A stretch of DNA of 50,269 nucleotides from [Eubacterium] saphenum (GCA_004555725.1 SFHC01000015.1:1-50269), one strand, 5' to 3'; positions 34,092 to 43,876 are shown, counted from the stretch's first letter. Program-made: numbers and translations. Notes: generated by a model from the sequence alone, not told the origin.

Positions 34092-35036
34092 TTACTGCTG
34101 ATGACGGTCGAGGCGGTCTCGGCGGTACTTCTCCTTGTTCTCGTCGACGATGGTGAAGCCGCGGCCGTTGACTTCCTGAACCATGCTGATCGTGATGAAT
34201 GCCTTCGGGTCAATGTCGAGGATGAGTTTTTTTACGCGGTTCATGTTGGTCAGGGTGGTGACGCTGTTGATCATCTCCATTTTCTGCTTCAGGAGTCCGG
34301 AGGTTCCGTTCAGCAGGGTTGCGCCGATGCCGAAGTTCAGCAGCTCATCCAGAATTTCGTGCGTCTTGCTGGAGTAGATCTGGAACTGGACCAGGCCGTT
34401 GCCCATGAGGATGATTTTCTGGGATACTGTGGAGTAGATAAACACGACCAGGATGGCGAGAATCAGATCTGTGACGGTCGCATTGAAGAACTGCAGCAGG
34501 AGGATGATGGAATCCTGGATGTACATGACCGGCCCGATTTTGGTGCCGATTTTTTTGTGCAGGATCAGCGGGAGGACGTCGCTACCGCCCATGCTTCTTC
34601 CGGCCCTGAGGATGATGCCGAGTCCGATGCCCATCAGTGTGCCGCCTGCAATGGCCGCAATCAGCGGATCATCCACGAGATTAGCGTTTTTGAATCCCAT
34701 GCGTGTAAACAGCGCCAGGAACATCGGGTAGCTCAGGCTTCCGAGTATGATCGACAGGGCGTACCTTCTCCCCAGACAAAAACGAGCCGCAAGGAGAAGA
34801 ACAACATTGAAAAACAGCACCGCCGCCGAAAGCGGAATCGCCGGAATAAAGTGATTGGTGATAACACCCAGTCCCGTGGATCCGCCAACCAGAATATGGT
34901 ACGGAAGGGCAAACGCAATCGTCGCAAACGTGGTAATCGCAACGCCGACCAGTATAACCGCAATCGTACCGGCTTCCTTCAGGACAACTTCCTTTTTAGA
35001 ATCTGTTGGTGCTGTGTTTCGAATGATATCTCCCAT
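34092..35036 (-). CDS. YitT family membrane protein (DUF161 plus DUF2179)
   Basis: 314 residues from ATG 35036 (GAGGGG upstream). Five or six membrane spans with the family signs GGSTGLGVI and GIGLGIILRAGRSMGGSDVL, followed by a C-terminal soluble DUF2179 domain of about 80 residues (NGTSGLLKQKMEMINSVTTL, then FITISMVQEVNGRGF). Widespread in Bacillota; function undetermined. No operon partner. Confidence 0.88.
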   Translation of the reverse strand: MGDIIRNTAPTDSKKEVVLKEAGTIAVILVGVAITTFATIAFALPYHILVGGSTGLGVITNHFIPAIPLSAAVLFFNVVLLLAARFCLGRRYALSIILGSLSYPMFLALFTRMGFKNANLVDDPLIAAIAGGTLMGIGLGIILRAGRSMGGSDVLPLILHKKIGTKIGPVMYIQDSIILLLQFFNATVTDLILAILVVFIYSTVSQKIILMGNGLVQFQIYSSKTHEILDELLNFGIGATLLNGTSGLLKQKMEMINSVTTLTNMNRVKKLILDIDPKAFITISMVQEVNGRGFTIVDENKEKYRRDRLDRHQQ

Positions 35037-35229
35037 AATATGCCCCTCGGATGAACCCAATATTTATCGAAAACTCCCTGTGCCATGCAATCAGATACGC
35101 AGCATGAGAACTTTGCATTCCCGCCTCCTGAGAGATTTGACAGCGGAATGCGTATCATATAAAGTTTGCATAAATCAGAATATGCAAGTTAATACCTGAT
35201 TTTATTATACACAGTCCACACATTTATGG

Positions 35230-35410
35230 AAGTAAAAATGTGCAGTTGGACAGCGGCTGTAAAATCCCATCCGGGCAGCGAAAACCGGGCCGGCACAGCG
35301 CCTGTCCACCTGTGCAGCTGGATTCCATGGCTTATAAGTGGACAGGCGCGTGAAAAGGTCCGCCGGGAAACGGATCCCGGTCTGTGGAAGCCGCTGTCCA
35401 CCTGAGTCAC
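35230..35410. repeat. Nested GTCCA/TGGAC palindromes
   Basis: TTGGACAGCGGCT at the left pairs with AGCCGCTGTCCAC at the right, enclosing a second palindrome GCGCCTGTCCAC...GTGGACAGGCGC. The ATCCCATCCGGGCAG linker is also found in the 31.4-kb array. Between divergent/convergent leftward genes; no coding content. Confidence 0.75.
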
Positions 35411-35424
35411 CGGTTTTCTCCAGG

Positions 35425-37041
35425 TTAACGGATGAAGGTCTTGATGACGGACTGGACAGCTTTTGAGTTGTCGTGTTTTCTGATGATGCGGAGGAAGTCG
35501 GCTCCAGTGGCCTGTTTCAGGCAGTAGGTGCGGTAGTAGTCTTGCATGGCCTGGTGGAAGGTGTCCGGCCCCATGGTGACATAGAGTTCGTACATAAATG
35601 CTTTTGCGCGGCTGTACGGGATCTCGGCGGAGTCGAGGTTTTTCGGGAATTTATTGACCGGGTAGTTGATATAGTATTTTTTGCCGGTTTTCTGCTGTTC
35701 TTTGATTCTCCTGAGGATGTCGCTCCGGAATCCTTCTGCCAGTTTTGCGGTCTGCCCCGGGCTGTGTTCGAGTTTGTCGACGTAAGCGGTGCTCGGGCTG
35801 CTGCTGAGGCCGTATTCGACGGACTGCAGGAAGCAGGCCATGCCTTCGTCCATCCAGGCTTCATTATACTCATCGTTTCCGACGGCGGCGTAGAACCACT
35901 GGTGGCCGATTTCATGGGAGACGTCGTCCTGGATGGCGTAGAAGTCGCAGGTGCTTTGTTTTTTTGCGAGGTATTCCTGGGTGCCGTTGATCATGATGAG
36001 GCCCGGGTATTCCATGCCGCCGAACCCGAATCCGAACAGGCATTCAACCATATCCAGTTCATCGTACGGATAGGCGCCGATGTTTTTTGTGTAGAGGCTG
36101 ATGCTGTCCTGTGCGACCATTTTGCAGACCTTGTTGTACAGGTTCATGTACTTCGTCTTCTGGTATTTCCCAGGGAAATAGTAGTTGTTGACAGTGATGC
36201 CGTTTGTCGTGAAGGTCTGCTTCTTGTATGCGTTGCTGGTGCAGATGGCCATGTCGCGGACGTTTTCGGCTTTGATGGTCGTTACGCCCTTGCTCGTCTG
36301 GCTTTTGCCGACAGAGGCGACGGTGTAGCCGGAAGGCGCGCGGAAGGTCACGTCATAATCAGAAACGGAGTTATTGCGGTTTTCTCCGTCATCGTAATAC
36401 GGGTGCGTATTCCATTTTCCATTGCGGTAGTCGCTCAGATACGGGAAGCAGAAGGACAGGTTGTACAGTGTTTTTCCGCCGGAAAGGGAAGTGTATCCGA
36501 ACCGGTCCTCGCGTTTCGGGATGGAGGTGGTTACCTTGACCGTGACATCGATGGAGTCTCCCCGGGATAACTTTTTGTCCCCGAGACTGACGTACAGGTC
36601 GCTGGCGTCGCGGCCTTTTTTATACGACAAAGGGTGACCGGCAGAGGAGATTTCCCGGACGGTGGTCTGCGCGCTTTTCTTTACGTCGGCGGAGTAGTGT
36701 TTCCGGTCGTATTTCAGATATCCGTCCGCGATGTTGACGATGCAGAGCCGGGAGATCGTCTTACTGCTGTTGTTGACAACGTGCATGGTGACGGATTCGG
36801 TAATCTGCTTCGATTTGGTGTTCAGGGAAGCGTCAATGGTGTAATGCTCGGCCCTGACCAGAGGATCGGTGCTGACGGACGCGGAAGAGCCGGTTTCTGC
36901 CGTCTGCTGCCGGGATGCGGTGGAGTTCTGCGCGGCTGTGTCTGCGAAAACGGAGGCCGGCGCTGTGATCAGTCCGGCGGCCAGCACGACTGCGAGCAGA
37001 GCAGACAGTGCTTTTCGGTTCAGAATGGTTCGGTTTTTCAT
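35425..37041 (-). CDS. Secreted M1-type zinc metallopeptidase
   Basis: 538 residues from ATG 37041 (AAAGGAT upstream); the frame is open further back without start signals. Signal peptide (ALSALLAVVLAAGLITAPASVFA, split here: core ALLAVVLAAGLI), then a beta-rich N-terminal domain and the gluzincin catalytic domain. GGMEYPG takes the place of the GAMEN motif; HEIGH at 376-380 with Glu399 (WMDEGMA) completes the zinc site HExxH-x18-E. Likely an exported aminopeptidase; it lacks the long C-terminal domain of PepN. Leftward, single gene. Confidence 0.88.
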   Translation of the reverse strand: MKNRTILNRKALSALLAVVLAAGLITAPASVFADTAAQNSTASRQQTAETGSSASVSTDPLVRAEHYTIDASLNTKSKQITESVTMHVVNNSSKTISRLCIVNIADGYLKYDRKHYSADVKKSAQTTVREISSAGHPLSYKKGRDASDLYVSLGDKKLSRGDSIDVTVKVTTSIPKREDRFGYTSLSGGKTLYNLSFCFPYLSDYRNGKWNTHPYYDDGENRNNSVSDYDVTFRAPSGYTVASVGKSQTSKGVTTIKAENVRDMAICTSNAYKKQTFTTNGITVNNYYFPGKYQKTKYMNLYNKVCKMVAQDSISLYTKNIGAYPYDELDMVECLFGFGFGGMEYPGLIMINGTQEYLAKKQSTCDFYAIQDDVSHEIGHQWFYAAVGNDEYNEAWMDEGMACFLQSVEYGLSSSPSTAYVDKLEHSPGQTAKLAEGFRSDILRRIKEQQKTGKKYYINYPVNKFPKNLDSAEIPYSRAKAFMYELYVTMGPDTFHQAMQDYYRTYCLKQATGADFLRIIRKHDNSKAVQSVIKTFIR

Positions 37042-37228
37042 CGGATTATCCTTTCTCGTATGAAAACATGCAGTTATGATGGTTTTGCTCAACGTTGGCA
37101 TGAACAGTATACCTGATTCCAGAAGGGGATAATAGAAAAGGAAGCGGAAATAAGAAATGTTAAGAATTGCAGCCGGAGGCGCACAGAAATAAAACCGTAT
37201 TTCCCCGTGTGACGCGGGTATTAAGTGG

Positions 37229-37317
37229 TATAATATTAAGACATGAGTAAAGGCCTGACTGTAAAGCAATGCTCTGAGCGGAAAGGTACGATGGTACAAG
37301 TTGTGAGTCAGCCCTTT
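37229..37317 (+). promoter_or_regulatory. Promoter -10 and stem-loop leader of the TM1266-nif-hyp cluster
   Basis: TATAAT at 37229-37234 without a clear -35. Just after the expected start, AAAGGCCTGACT (37249-37260) pairs with AGTCAGCCCTTT (37306-37317) with one mismatch, closing a 45-nt domain that contains the small hairpin GTAC-4-GTAC (37286-37297). About 120 nt remain to the first gene. The structure matches no riboswitch that I know. Confidence 0.45.
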
Positions 37318-37440
37318 CAGTCAGAATTTCAGTGTTCAGGCGGAAGGGTTTTATTATTTTATGCCGGAGCCGGAGCGGGTTGAATGCTCGTTTTCGGCGG
37401 GGCAGACCGCGCAGGAGATGCGCAGAAAGGCAGGTAAACA

Positions 37441-37695
37441 ATGGAAGAGAGCAAGAGACTGGGCATCGTAGGCATCGTCGTATCGGATCTTGCGAGTGCG
37501 GATCAGGTGAATGAAGTGATTCACGAGCATAACGATATCGTAGTTGCGCGTATGGGAATTCCATATAAGGAAAGAAATGTATCCGTGATTTCCCTTCTGA
37601 TTGACGGGGATCAGGATGAGATTAACGCGCTGACCGGGGAGCTCGGAAAGATCAGGGACGTCAGCGCAAAGACGATGCTGAACAAGTTAAAGTAA
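37441..37695 (+). CDS. TM1266-like iron-only hydrogenase system putative regulator
   Basis: 84 residues, AAAGGCAGG upstream. Matches TIGR03959: LGIVGIVVSDLASADQVNEV, EHNDIVVARMGIPYKERNVSVISLLIDG, INALTGELGKI. It is a small ferredoxin-like/ACT-type fold normally found beside hydEFG or hydA genes. Here it stands first before the nitrogenase-like/Hyp cluster, 83 bp ahead of nifH-like 1 and 6 kb from hydF. This links the cluster genetically to hydrogenase regulation. No DNA-binding motif is visible, so regulation may be through a ligand or protein contact. Confidence 0.85.
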   Translation: MEESKRLGIVGIVVSDLASADQVNEVIHEHNDIVVARMGIPYKERNVSVISLLIDGDQDEINALTGELGKIRDVSAKTMLNKLK

Positions 37696-37778
37696 GAAAC
37701 GCGGAGGATCAGAGCCGTCCGTGTGAACGGTGAGGAAGAGATTTCTGGCAGATAAACGCAGAAGGGAAGGAAAAAGGT

Positions 37779-38564
37779 ATGTTGAAAATCGCGGTGTATG
37801 GAAAGGGAGGTATCGGAAAGTCGACCATGACGAGCAATCTGTCGGCGGCTTTTTCGGTGCTCGGGAAACGGGTGATCCAGATCGGCTGTGACCCGAAGGC
37901 GGATTCTACGATTGATCTGCTCGGAGGGAAGCCGCTGGAGCCGGTGATGAACTTCATGCGCGCGTACGACCAGGATCCTTCCCTGGATCAGATTATGAAG
38001 ATCGGTTTCGGCGGCGTGCGGTGTCTGGAAACGGGCGGGCCGACGCCGGGCCTGGGCTGTGCGGGGCGCGGAATCATCTCGACGTTCCGTCTGCTGGAGG
38101 ATCTGGAGCTTTTTGAGCGCGAAAAACCGGACATCGTCATGTTCGATGTGCTCGGTGACGTCGTCTGCGGAGGGTTTGCCGCTCCGATCCGGGAAGGATA
38201 CGCAGATGAGATCCTGATCGTGACATCCGGCGAGAAAATGGCTCTGTATGCGGCCAATAACATCAACCAGGCAGTAAAGAATTTTGAGGACAGAAGCTAC
38301 GCCAAAGTGAGAGGAATCATTCTGAACAGAAGAAATGTCCCGGATGAAGAGGCTAAGGTGCGCCGTTTTGCAGAAGAAAATGATCTTCCGATTGTTGCGG
38401 ACATTCCGCGGAGCGATGAAATCAACACGTTTGAAGAAGAAGGAAAGACTGTGATTGAAGGCGACCGCACACTTCCGATTTCAAAGAAGTTCCTGGACCT
38501 GGCGGAGCTGCTGCTTCAGGACGCGCAGACAAAAAGCAATCAGCAAGAGGGAGGACTGTTTTAA
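37779..38564 (+). CDS. NifH-like [4Fe-4S] reductase 1
   Basis: 261 residues. NifH/BchL superfamily: P-loop GKGGIGKST (8-16), CDPKADST switch, and both cluster cysteines, Cys94 (GLGCAGRG) and Cys130 (DVVCGGFA). DVLGDVVCGG and FEEEGKTVIE are also family-like. It should form a homodimer with one bridging cluster and give single electrons to a NifDK-type partner in an ATP-driven step. Slightly shorter than NifH (about 290). It overlaps the NifD-like gene by one base (TAATG), so the two are coupled. True N2-fixing NifH is unlikely given the partners. Confidence 0.93.
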   Translation: MLKIAVYGKGGIGKSTMTSNLSAAFSVLGKRVIQIGCDPKADSTIDLLGGKPLEPVMNFMRAYDQDPSLDQIMKIGFGGVRCLETGGPTPGLGCAGRGIISTFRLLEDLELFEREKPDIVMFDVLGDVVCGGFAAPIREGYADEILIVTSGEKMALYAANNINQAVKNFEDRSYAKVRGIILNRRNVPDEEAKVRRFAEENDLPIVADIPRSDEINTFEEEGKTVIEGDRTLPISKKFLDLAELLLQDAQTKSNQQEGGLF

Positions 38565-40015
38565 TGATCAATCTTCAGGATAACGCCGCGAGGCCGGCAG
38601 GCTGCTGCCGCCCGGAAGAGAAGAAGCCGTTCTCCATCACTGCGCGGGAACTAGCAGCGCGCGGAAAAGACCAGATTCCGGACGCGTTCATTCCGAACTG
38701 TCATCTGATTTACAGCAGTCCGGAAACCCTGGCGTATAACTCGCCGGGAGCGATCGGATTCGGAACCAAACGCGCGGGACTCGTGATTCCGGAATCTGTC
38801 ATGCTACTGGTTTCTCCGTCCTGCTGTGGAAGAAATTCCACGATTCTGAGCCAGACAGAAGGGTACGCAGAGCGGATGTTCTATCTTCTGCAGAGTGAAA
38901 CGGATCTTGTCACGGGAAGACATCTGAAAAAAATTCCGGAAGCGATCCGTGAGATTCTCCAGGTCTGTGATCCGAAGCCGAAGGTCGTTCTGATCTGCAT
39001 TACATGTACAGATGCGCTTCTTGGAACGGATCTTGAGCGGATCTGCAGAAAGGCACAGGAAGAAACCGGCGTGCTGGTTGTGCCGAGCTATATGTACGCG
39101 CTGGAGCGCGAGGGAACCAAGCCGCCGATGGTGGCGATCCGGCAGACGATTTATTCTCTCCTTGAAAGAAGAACGGTGCAGCCGGATATGGTCAATCTGA
39201 TGGGATTTTTCTCTCCTCTGGATCCGGATTCCGAGCTGTTTTCTTTGCTGGATAAGGCCGGCATCCACACGATTAATCAGGTCAGCCGTATGCGGACGCT
39301 GGAAGAATACGGAGCGATGGGCGCGGCCAATTTCAACCTTGTGCTTGACCCTTTGTCCAGATATGCCGCAGAAGATCTGCGGAAACGTCTGCATATGCCG
39401 TATGTCGAGCTTGCGCGGCTGTATGATCCGAACCGGATCCATCACCAGTACCGGCTGTTCGGCGCGGCGCTGGGCATTGACATGGATGACAGGGAAATGT
39501 ATGAGAAAGCATCGGAAAGACGGGCAGCGTTTATAGAAAAGCACCGCGGAAAGCGGTTTGCCGTCGGAGAGATGGGAAACGCGAATCCGTTTGAGCTTGC
39601 GGGAACGCTCGCGCGCATGGGTATGGACGTTCCGATGGTGGTGTCAAATCTGACGGAAGCAGATTTTCCGTATATCCGTCAGCTTGCGGAGATTTCTCCG
39701 GAGACGAGGATTTATACGGGAATTTCGCCGAGCATGGTGCATTTTCAGACGCCGGAAAACATCGACGCGGCGATCGGAAAAGACGCGGCGGCGTACTGTC
39801 CGGATGCTGCAGGTGTAGAGTGGAACAGTGAGAAACAGCCGTACGGCCATCAGGGAGTCATCGATCTTCTGGATGCGCTGGACACGGCGCTTGAGAAGAA
39901 AGCGCGCGGAACTGCGCACAGAGCGGACAGGAATGAGAAGTCGTTTTACGGGAGCGCGCTGAGAGGAGAAACGGCCGGCACGCGGAAGAATCATGACGCG
40001 CGGGAGGAGAAGTAG
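38564..40015 (+). CDS. NifD-like catalytic subunit 1
   Basis: 483 residues. Oxidoreductase/nitrogenase component 1 fold. ETLAYNSPGAIGFGT aligns with the CAYAGSKGVVWGP region of NifD but lacks its cysteine (P-cluster Cys62). SPSCCGRNST (Cys87/88) matches Cys88, and CITCTDALLGTD (Cys145/148) matches Cys154. The C-terminal FeMo-co His region is not recognisable. The last 45 residues are a charged, probably disordered tail. The gene lies between NifH- and NifK-like genes, with TAATG coupling upstream and one base to the next start. Substrate unknown. Confidence 0.85.
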   Translation: MINLQDNAARPAGCCRPEEKKPFSITARELAARGKDQIPDAFIPNCHLIYSSPETLAYNSPGAIGFGTKRAGLVIPESVMLLVSPSCCGRNSTILSQTEGYAERMFYLLQSETDLVTGRHLKKIPEAIREILQVCDPKPKVVLICITCTDALLGTDLERICRKAQEETGVLVVPSYMYALEREGTKPPMVAIRQTIYSLLERRTVQPDMVNLMGFFSPLDPDSELFSLLDKAGIHTINQVSRMRTLEEYGAMGAANFNLVLDPLSRYAAEDLRKRLHMPYVELARLYDPNRIHHQYRLFGAALGIDMDDREMYEKASERRAAFIEKHRGKRFAVGEMGNANPFELAGTLARMGMDVPMVVSNLTEADFPYIRQLAEISPETRIYTGISPSMVHFQTPENIDAAIGKDAAAYCPDAAGVEWNSEKQPYGHQGVIDLLDALDTALEKKARGTAHRADRNEKSFYGSALRGETAGTRKNHDAREEK

Positions 40016-40016
40016 C

Positions 40017-41282
40017 ATGAAAGGATTATTTCGATATCTGTCACCGTTTTCACCGGACCAGTCCGGGGCGGTTTCTGTGCTGTTCGAACTCGGCGGGATC
40101 ATCGTGATTCTGGACGCGGGAGGATGCACAGGAAATATCTGCGGATTTGACGAGCCGCGCTGGTTCTCAAAAAAAAGTGCGGTGTACTCGGCCGGTTTAA
40201 GAGATATTGACGCGATTCTGGGCAGGGATGACAAGCTGCTGGAAAAACTGAAAGACGCCGCCGATACGGTGGACGCGGATTTCATCGCTCTGGTAGGAAC
40301 TCCGGTGCCGTCAGTCATCGCGACGGATTACGGCGCGGTATGCCGGCTGGCGGAGAAGAATTACGGCATTCCGGCTGTCTATATTGAAACCACCGGCATG
40401 GAAGATTATGACAAAGGTCAGAAGCTTGCTTATGAGCAGATTCTGCGCCTTCTGAAACGCTGCAGGGACGACCGCAGAAACGGACTGGATACTCCGGCCT
40501 CTGCGCTTGCAGAAAAACTGGAGAACAGAATGAAGAGCAGGCTGCAGGGCAACAGGGGAAACGGCGCGGAAGGCAGCGGAAATCCTGTATCCGGCAGTGA
40601 TGACCGGCCGGTGATCGGCATCTGGGGCGCGACCCCGCTGGATCTTCCGGCGGAAGACAGCGCGCAGGCTCTGAGAATGCGGATTGAGCAGAAATATTCG
40701 GGATTCCGGGCTGTCACTTACGGCATGGACAGCAGCCTTGAAGAACTGTATTTTGCCGCAGACGCAGAGCGGAACGTCGTCTGCTCCTGGTCCGGGAAAG
40801 AACCGGCAGAAGCTCTGGAAAAACTTGGAAAACCGCTTGAGACAGGGCTGTTTCTGCCAGATGCGGAAAGAAAGACTCCGTCTGAAGGACGTGTTCTGGT
40901 TGTTCATCAGCAGGTCATAGCAGACAGCATCCGGAACTGGATGCGGAGCCGCTGGGACGGACTTTCGATCGACTGTGCGTCGTTCTTCCAGATGGATGCG
41001 GACAAAATGGAGGAGCAGGATGTTTCTATGCAGTCGGAAGGAGAATGGATCCGCCTGATGAAAGAGCGGAAGTACGATATTGTAATCGGAGATCCGATTT
41101 TTCAGCGCGCAGTGCCGTTCTGGGATGGCGCATATGTGTCTGCGCCGCAGTATGCGGTGTCCGGAGGCATGTTTGCTGCGGATTCGGATGCGGCGTACTG
41201 GAAGAGGCTGCGTAAGGATCTTGAAGCTGCTGTGGATGCGCTTCCAGGCGCCTGTGCAGAAGAAACGGCGAAGATGCAGTAA
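40017..41282 (+). CDS. NifK-like catalytic subunit 1
   Basis: 421 residues from ATG 40017, seven bases after GGGAGGAG; an ATG at 39993 is inside nifD. Component 1 family: SGAVSVLFELGGIIVILDAGGC with Cys37 in the position of NifK Cys95 (plus Cys41), SAGLRDIDAILGRDDKLLEKL and TGMEDYDKG. The second P-cluster cysteine (NifK Cys153) is missing: VGTPVPSVIATD stands there. A Gly/Asn/Ser-rich linker (about 170-195) separates two halves. It shares DEPRW and other segments with NifK-like 2, so the two are paralogues. Confidence 0.83.
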   Translation: MKGLFRYLSPFSPDQSGAVSVLFELGGIIVILDAGGCTGNICGFDEPRWFSKKSAVYSAGLRDIDAILGRDDKLLEKLKDAADTVDADFIALVGTPVPSVIATDYGAVCRLAEKNYGIPAVYIETTGMEDYDKGQKLAYEQILRLLKRCRDDRRNGLDTPASALAEKLENRMKSRLQGNRGNGAEGSGNPVSGSDDRPVIGIWGATPLDLPAEDSAQALRMRIEQKYSGFRAVTYGMDSSLEELYFAADAERNVVCSWSGKEPAEALEKLGKPLETGLFLPDAERKTPSEGRVLVVHQQVIADSIRNWMRSRWDGLSIDCASFFQMDADKMEEQDVSMQSEGEWIRLMKERKYDIVIGDPIFQRAVPFWDGAYVSAPQYAVSGGMFAADSDAAYWKRLRKDLEAAVDALPGACAEETAKMQ

Positions 41283-41299
41283 GGACAGAAAGGCGGAAC

Positions 41300-43876
41300 A
41301 TGCGTCAGGAAACAAGGCAACTGAACAGAGAGCGGCGGCGCGTCCTGGTGTACGGCATCGTGCAGGGCGTCGGGTTTCGTCCGTTCACCGACCGGATCGC
41401 AAAACGGGCTGAGGTCGGCGGAAGCGTATGCAATAAAGGGTCCTTTGTGGAAATCTACATCGAAGGGCCGCGGCAGAATCTGGATCATTTTATCGAGATG
41501 CTCCGCACGGAAGCGCCGGCTCGTTCACAGATACTGAAAATCACACAGAAAGAAGAGCCGTGCCGGGGAGAAACGGTGTTCTCGATTCTTCCGAGCAAGA
41601 AAGTCGAAGGCGATGTGTTTGTTTCGCCGGATATCGGGATCTGCGACGCCTGCAGAAAGGAACTGTATGATCCGCAGGACCGCAGATACCTGCATCCGTT
41701 CATCAACTGCACAGCCTGCGGGCCGCGGCTGACCATTCTGGATTCTATGCCGTATGACCGCGTCCGGACCAGTATGGGTGCGTTTCCGATGTGCGAGGCG
41801 TGTGAAGCGGAGTATACCAGCCCCAAGACGCGCCGGTACCACGCGCAGCCGGTCTGCTGCAACGACTGCGGCCCGCGGCTGTATCTGCTGAAATATACCG
41901 ATGAAGAGGGGAATGTGACTGCGCAGACGGCAGAGGATCTTGCAGGAAAACCAAAACAGAAGACGGATCTGGACTGCCTGAGAAAAGCGCGTGCCGTAAT
42001 CCGGCGCGGAGGAATTCTGGCAGTTAAGGGAATAGGCGGCTTCCACCTCTGCTGCGATGCCGGAAACAATGAAGCAGTGAAGCGTCTGCGCGAGCTGAAA
42101 CAGCGGCCGTTCAAGCCTTTTGCCCTGATGATGAAGGATATGGATACCGTCCGGCGGGAATGTGTCCTCAGAGACGGTCAGCAGGCCATGCTGGAAGGAC
42201 CGCAGAAGCCGATTCTGCTTCTTCAGAAGCGGACAAAGGCTGAAGGGGCAAGGGTTTCCGCTCTTGCGGCGCCGGATAACCCATATATCGGCGTCATGCT
42301 TCCATATGCGCCGGTGCAGCTTCTGTTGTTTGACGATCCCGATGATCCAGTGCAGGAAATGACAGACTGTCTGATCATGACCAGCGCCAATCCGAAAGGC
42401 GCGCCAATCTGCAGGACGGATGAGGATATTTCCGGTTCCGTCGGGAAATGGTGCGATGCTGTGCTTTCCAACAACCGTGTGATCCGCACCCGTGCGGACG
42501 ACAGTGTCATGAACTGGGCGGACGGAAAACCGGCGATGATCCGAAGATCGAGAGGGTTTGCGCCTGTTCCGGTCATGCTGGAACACCCGGATGAGATACA
42601 GCGGCAGGTGCTTGGCATCGGCGGGGAGCTGAAAAATACTTTTTGTCTTGCAAAAGGAGAATTCTATTATCCGTCCGCGTATGTCGGAGATCTGACGGAT
42701 ATCCGGACGGTCAGCGCGCTGAAGGAAACAGAAGAGCGCATGGAACGGCTGCTGCAGATTCAGCCGCAGCAGATCGTCTGCGATCTGCACCCGGGCTACC
42801 GGTCATCTGCAGCGGCAGAAGAGCTGGGAGCAGAAAAGGGCATTCCGGTCATTCGCGTCCAGCACCATTACGCGCATGTGCTGTCCTGCATGGCAGAAAA
42901 CCAGACCGAGGAGCCGGTGATCGGCGTCTCCCTGGACGGAACGGGATACGGAACCGATCACAGCATCTGGGGCGGTGAATTTCTGCTTGCAGATGCCAGA
43001 GGATTCACCCGGCTGGGAAGTCTTGGCGTCTTTCCGCAGGCCGGAGGCGATCTTGCGAGCCGACAGGGATGGAGAATTGCCGCGGCTCTTCTGAAACAGG
43101 CGGATCCGGATCGGTTTATGGAACGTTCCGAAGCCCTTCACCTTGGAGAAAAGAGTGAACTTTCCATTCTTTCCCAGATGATCGAGAAGGGAATCAATAC
43201 CGTTCCATCCTCCAGCATGGGGCGTCTGTTTGACGCGGCAAGCGCTGTGCTCGGCTTCCGCCGGGAATCTACCTGTGAGGGTGAGGCGTCCATGGTGCTG
43301 CAGTTTGCGGCAGAGCGCGCAGAACAGATCTGGAAGGCAGATGTAACAGAACCGGCTGCACAGATTCTGGGCTGGATTCCGGAAATTACGGAAGAACTGT
43401 CCCGGGATGAGCAGACCGGAGGAGGAATCCCCCTGAAGGACTGGAATTTAAACATCGGCGCAGAATCTTGCGGAAAGGGTCATGCAGAGAGATCCGCAGA
43501 TGAATCTGAACAGAACGCAGGAACTCCGGATCCGATCTTCCGGATTCCGGCAGATCAGCTTCTGCTTGAGCTCGCAGAGCGGCGGCTTGCCGGGGATGAT
43601 CCGGACCTTCTGGCGCTTGGGTTCCATCAGAGCGTCGCAGATCTGATCGCCGCGGGATGTGATCAGAGCCGCAGTGTATGCGGGGTGCAGACCGTCTGCC
43701 TCACCGGAGGCGTCTTGCAGAATCAGCTTTTGTCCCGCCTGACAAAGAGGAAACTCAAGGAAAAACACTTCCGTGTGCTGACGCACAGCATGATTCCGGC
43801 CAATGACGGCGGAATCGCGCTCGGACAGGCGTATTACGGCATGCGGGCGCTGCAGAAAAAAGATAAACAGGATTAG
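41300..43876 (+). CDS. hypF: Carbamoyltransferase HypF
   Basis: 858 residues, about 100 longer than usual. Acylphosphatase domain with VQGVGFRPF (21-29), two zinc fingers (CDAC...CTAC from 115, CEAC...CNDC from 165), YrdC-type domain, and a Kae1-like domain with HHYAH (522-526) and SLDGTGYGTD. HypF turns carbamoyl phosphate into carbamoyl-AMP and loads the C-terminal Cys of HypE, the first step of cyanide ligand synthesis. Extra length sits in a hydrophilic insertion (about 700-750) rich in Gly, Glu and Asn. It is 17 bp behind nifK-like 1. Confidence 0.96.
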   Translation: MRQETRQLNRERRRVLVYGIVQGVGFRPFTDRIAKRAEVGGSVCNKGSFVEIYIEGPRQNLDHFIEMLRTEAPARSQILKITQKEEPCRGETVFSILPSKKVEGDVFVSPDIGICDACRKELYDPQDRRYLHPFINCTACGPRLTILDSMPYDRVRTSMGAFPMCEACEAEYTSPKTRRYHAQPVCCNDCGPRLYLLKYTDEEGNVTAQTAEDLAGKPKQKTDLDCLRKARAVIRRGGILAVKGIGGFHLCCDAGNNEAVKRLRELKQRPFKPFALMMKDMDTVRRECVLRDGQQAMLEGPQKPILLLQKRTKAEGARVSALAAPDNPYIGVMLPYAPVQLLLFDDPDDPVQEMTDCLIMTSANPKGAPICRTDEDISGSVGKWCDAVLSNNRVIRTRADDSVMNWADGKPAMIRRSRGFAPVPVMLEHPDEIQRQVLGIGGELKNTFCLAKGEFYYPSAYVGDLTDIRTVSALKETEERMERLLQIQPQQIVCDLHPGYRSSAAAEELGAEKGIPVIRVQHHYAHVLSCMAENQTEEPVIGVSLDGTGYGTDHSIWGGEFLLADARGFTRLGSLGVFPQAGGDLASRQGWRIAAALLKQADPDRFMERSEALHLGEKSELSILSQMIEKGINTVPSSSMGRLFDAASAVLGFRRESTCEGEASMVLQFAAERAEQIWKADVTEPAAQILGWIPEITEELSRDEQTGGGIPLKDWNLNIGAESCGKGHAERSADESEQNAGTPDPIFRIPADQLLLELAERRLAGDDPDLLALGFHQSVADLIAAGCDQSRSVCGVQTVCLTGGVLQNQLLSRLTKRKLKEKHFRVLTHSMIPANDGGIALGQAYYGMRALQKKDKQD

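Noticed and set aside
35473..36570. Rightward 365-residue ORF opposite the M1 peptidase
   Set aside because: Antisense shadow; the leftward frame carries HExxH and a signal peptide.
39993..40016. Earlier ATG (39993) as nifK-like 1 start
   Set aside because: It lies inside nifD without a ribosome site, while ATG 40017 follows GGGAGGAG at ideal distance.
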